This document shows, piece by piece, positions 62,342 to 64,000 of a DNA stretch of 64,000 nucleotides. Numbering within the stretch: position 1 is the first letter of the stretch; every line of letters begins with the position of its first letter. The position numbers were made by a program, and so were the translations under genes. Origin of the DNA: Corbicula japonica (lineage: Eukaryota; Mollusca; Bivalvia; Venerida; Cyrenidae); contig JAZAYU010000087.1 of the NCBI GenBank assembly GCA_038501625.1, positions 550,001-614,000 on the forward strand. The letters are read 5' to 3'. Below the pieces are notes generated by a model. It was not told where the DNA came from, searched no databases, and was given only the letters and a program-made list of their open reading frames with translations.

Positions 62342-64000
62342 TTATAAATCAGGTGGCGGTCCTTGCTGAGCAGACGCCATTTGTGCAGCTTGGACCATCC
62401 CATTTATTAGCGGAGAAAGTGAATTGGGACAGTCTACACACCCACAACACCCACGATGCATCACCATGGGAATTTCCAGAACCGGAAGTAAACGTCTAGG
62501 TTCCGTCGGAAGCTTGCAGCAGTCCGCGTCACATGGGCACGGTTCTTCCATTGGAGGCATCGGCATGTTGAAGCCATACATTTGACGTAGAGATGTAACC
62601 ATCTGAACCATGTTTGAGAGAAGTTGCTGTATAGGGGATGAGGGGGCTCCTCCCGCCTGCATGCCGGGCATCATCTGAGAGGTTGGCATCATCTGAGCCA
62701 TCATGGAACCAGCCGCCGGCGTCATTTCCGGTTGCATACCTGGCACCATTCCCTGCATCATGGGTGATGCCCCTGACATTGGGGGCATCATCTGTGACGG
62801 TGCCATCATCTGAGGCATCTGACCGGGTCTCATACCTGGCATTCCCATACCCATACCGGCCGGAGAACCACCTCCACCTGGCATTCCTCCTCCCGCCATG
62901 CCTGAAAATATGTTAACGGAAAACATGGTGTATATGTATTAATACATTTTTGTAAGAATATAAATTTAAATAATAGTAAATTTAAAAAATATGTTTAAAA
63001 AAGGATTTAAAACAGATGGTAATGTAGTTTATTCTGAACAAACATTACTATTAATAGTTAAAATATGCAATATTAATGATATTAATGCTACTAAGAATTC
63101 TGATAATTTATTCTAAACTAAAATCGTATCTATTTATAGTTAAAATAAGTAATTTATATATTTGTTAACTATAATTTGTTACAATAAATCATTATAGTGT
63201 AGCTAATAACACTAGTTTAAACCTTTCCACATAAACCACAGAGAAGCAATAAAAACGTATCTGTTACAACCGAAAACAAACAACAGGGGAAAAGAACCGA
63301 CAAAGCACGATTAACTACTAGTAGTAAATTTTGATTTCAATTAGATTTTGGACTGCAATCAAAACATCAAACACGATGCGCGGCGACTGATATTTTCGTT
63401 GAGAAGATGCTTTACTTTAAGCCACGCCTTTTGTTATTGTTTCAGCATCCACAAGGCGAATGAACCCACAGCGATCAAAAATTGATCGATAGCAAAACCT
63501 TATTTGGAAGTAAAACACAGCGTTTTTGATTGGAGCAGCAGTTCTAACAGTCATCGCATGACAAAAAACGTGGTCGGTGTCTTGTGAAGTGCTGCAGTGC
63601 AACAGGTTTTTACGGAGGTTGCTCGCTGGGTCAAAATTTAATTGAAATCGAAATTTGTAGTAATTTATGTTAACGTATAAGGAATGTTAATGACAATAAA
63701 AATAGTAGGCCATTGCAGTTTTTCTATCAGAACAAAACGTAATAGGGGAAGAACTGTGAGCAATAAGCTGTACTAGAAATATAGTAGACAAATATATAAC
63801 TTTAACTTTAATATAAATACGTAACATTTTACATGATAAGCACTAAAGTGACTTCCTGAACGAAATTCAAATAATTCTAATTTTCTTCCGTAAATATCCG
63901 AATTGTTTTCGCATTACATATGCTATGTTATAATGGCATCATTTCAGAATAAAGGCCAAATACTGAGAACTTTGGCTCTTACCAGCTCCCTGGCCCATCC
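62342..64000 (-). CDS. Met/Gly/Pro-rich protein with paired Cys clusters, 3' part only
   Basis: Two exons are visible: 64000-63983 (MGQGA plus part of Gly, continuing off the window) and 62901-62342. Donor GCTG|GTAAGAG and acceptor ACATATTTTCAG join in phase 1, splitting a Gly codon as in the two smaller Met-rich genes. The last exon encodes 185 residues, of which about 34 are Met: first a G/M/P/Q low-complexity part (GMGMGMPGMRPGQMPQMM), then IQQLLSNMVQMVTSLRQMYG, a CxCxxxCC cluster, a 22-residue spacer and a CCxCxxC cluster, and a tail ending PPPDL. Composition recalls methionine-rich shell-matrix proteins of pearl oysters, but I claim no homology. The start and any signal peptide lie outside the window. 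The ATG 9 codons upstream in the last exon's frame is inside the intron and not the real start. Confidence 0.8.
62905..63982 (-). other. Intron of the Met/Gly-rich gene
   Basis: A 1.08-kb AT-rich intron with no repeat I can assign. The 61-codon frame at 63417-63602 shows no domain. Confidence 0.6.

Overview
The window is eukaryotic, AT-rich, intron-containing and gene-poor. It most resembles a mollusc genome, probably a bivalve. The grounds are a large one-exon NACHT/LRR-like receptor of the kind expanded in bivalves, a Penelope-like retroelement remnant with an LPKIHK motif, small Met/Gly-rich secreted proteins reminiscent of shell-matrix or byssal proteins, and heavy loading with fold-back elements, minisatellites and dispersed short repeats. 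The species cannot be fixed from the sequence.

Layout. At 0-5.6 kb there are repeats only: a 94-bp degenerate tandem, a 48-bp hairpin-bearing tandem, a poly-C tract and a small fold-back element. At 5.8-7.7 kb (minus) is a three-exon gene for a 79-residue secreted peptide. At 8.5-15.3 kb there are no genes, only dispersed family A and B repeats. At 15.74-18.63 kb is a 28-bp minisatellite of about 100 copies with a higher-order duplication. At 21.55-23.37 kb (plus) is a two-exon gene for a 91-residue Met-rich secreted protein. At 26.2-31.5 kb and 33.0-35.8 kb (plus) lies a tandem pair of paralogous genes. They encode tiny secreted peptides of 49 and 47 residues ending in W-x-W-G-N; each has a TATA promoter, a non-coding first exon and two coding exons. 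The signal-peptide exon of the first copy is preceded by four decayed tandem copies of itself with their splice acceptors. At 37.5-42.0 kb (minus) is a NACHT-ATPase protein of 893 residues whose true start lies in an upstream exon. At 42.86-44.06 kb is a 1.2-kb element with inverted ends and a TAA duplication (PIF/Harbinger-like). At 44.3-45.1 kb is a 121-bp satellite. At 46.43-50.28 kb is a 3.85-kb fold-back element whose arms are arrays of a TTAAACTATAG-type palindrome, flanked by ATTACGAG on both sides. At 51.2-54.9 kb is a broken Penelope-like reverse transcriptase split by a 2.7-copy tandem of family A at a duplicated TTAA. At 58.4-61.9 kb are several minisatellites. At 62.3-64 kb (minus) are the last two exons of a Met/Gly-rich secreted-type protein that runs off the window.

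How the genes relate. Six genes are supported, and five encode small or low-complexity proteins that are secreted or probably secreted. The three Met-rich ones share a phase-1 intron that splits a Gly codon just before the last exon. The W-x-W-G-N pair is a local duplication that includes its promoter. Nothing in the sequence links these to the NACHT gene functionally. Most remaining bases are repeats or unannotatable AT-rich DNA. All gene models were made by eye from splice sites, reading frame and paralogy, without transcript evidence.
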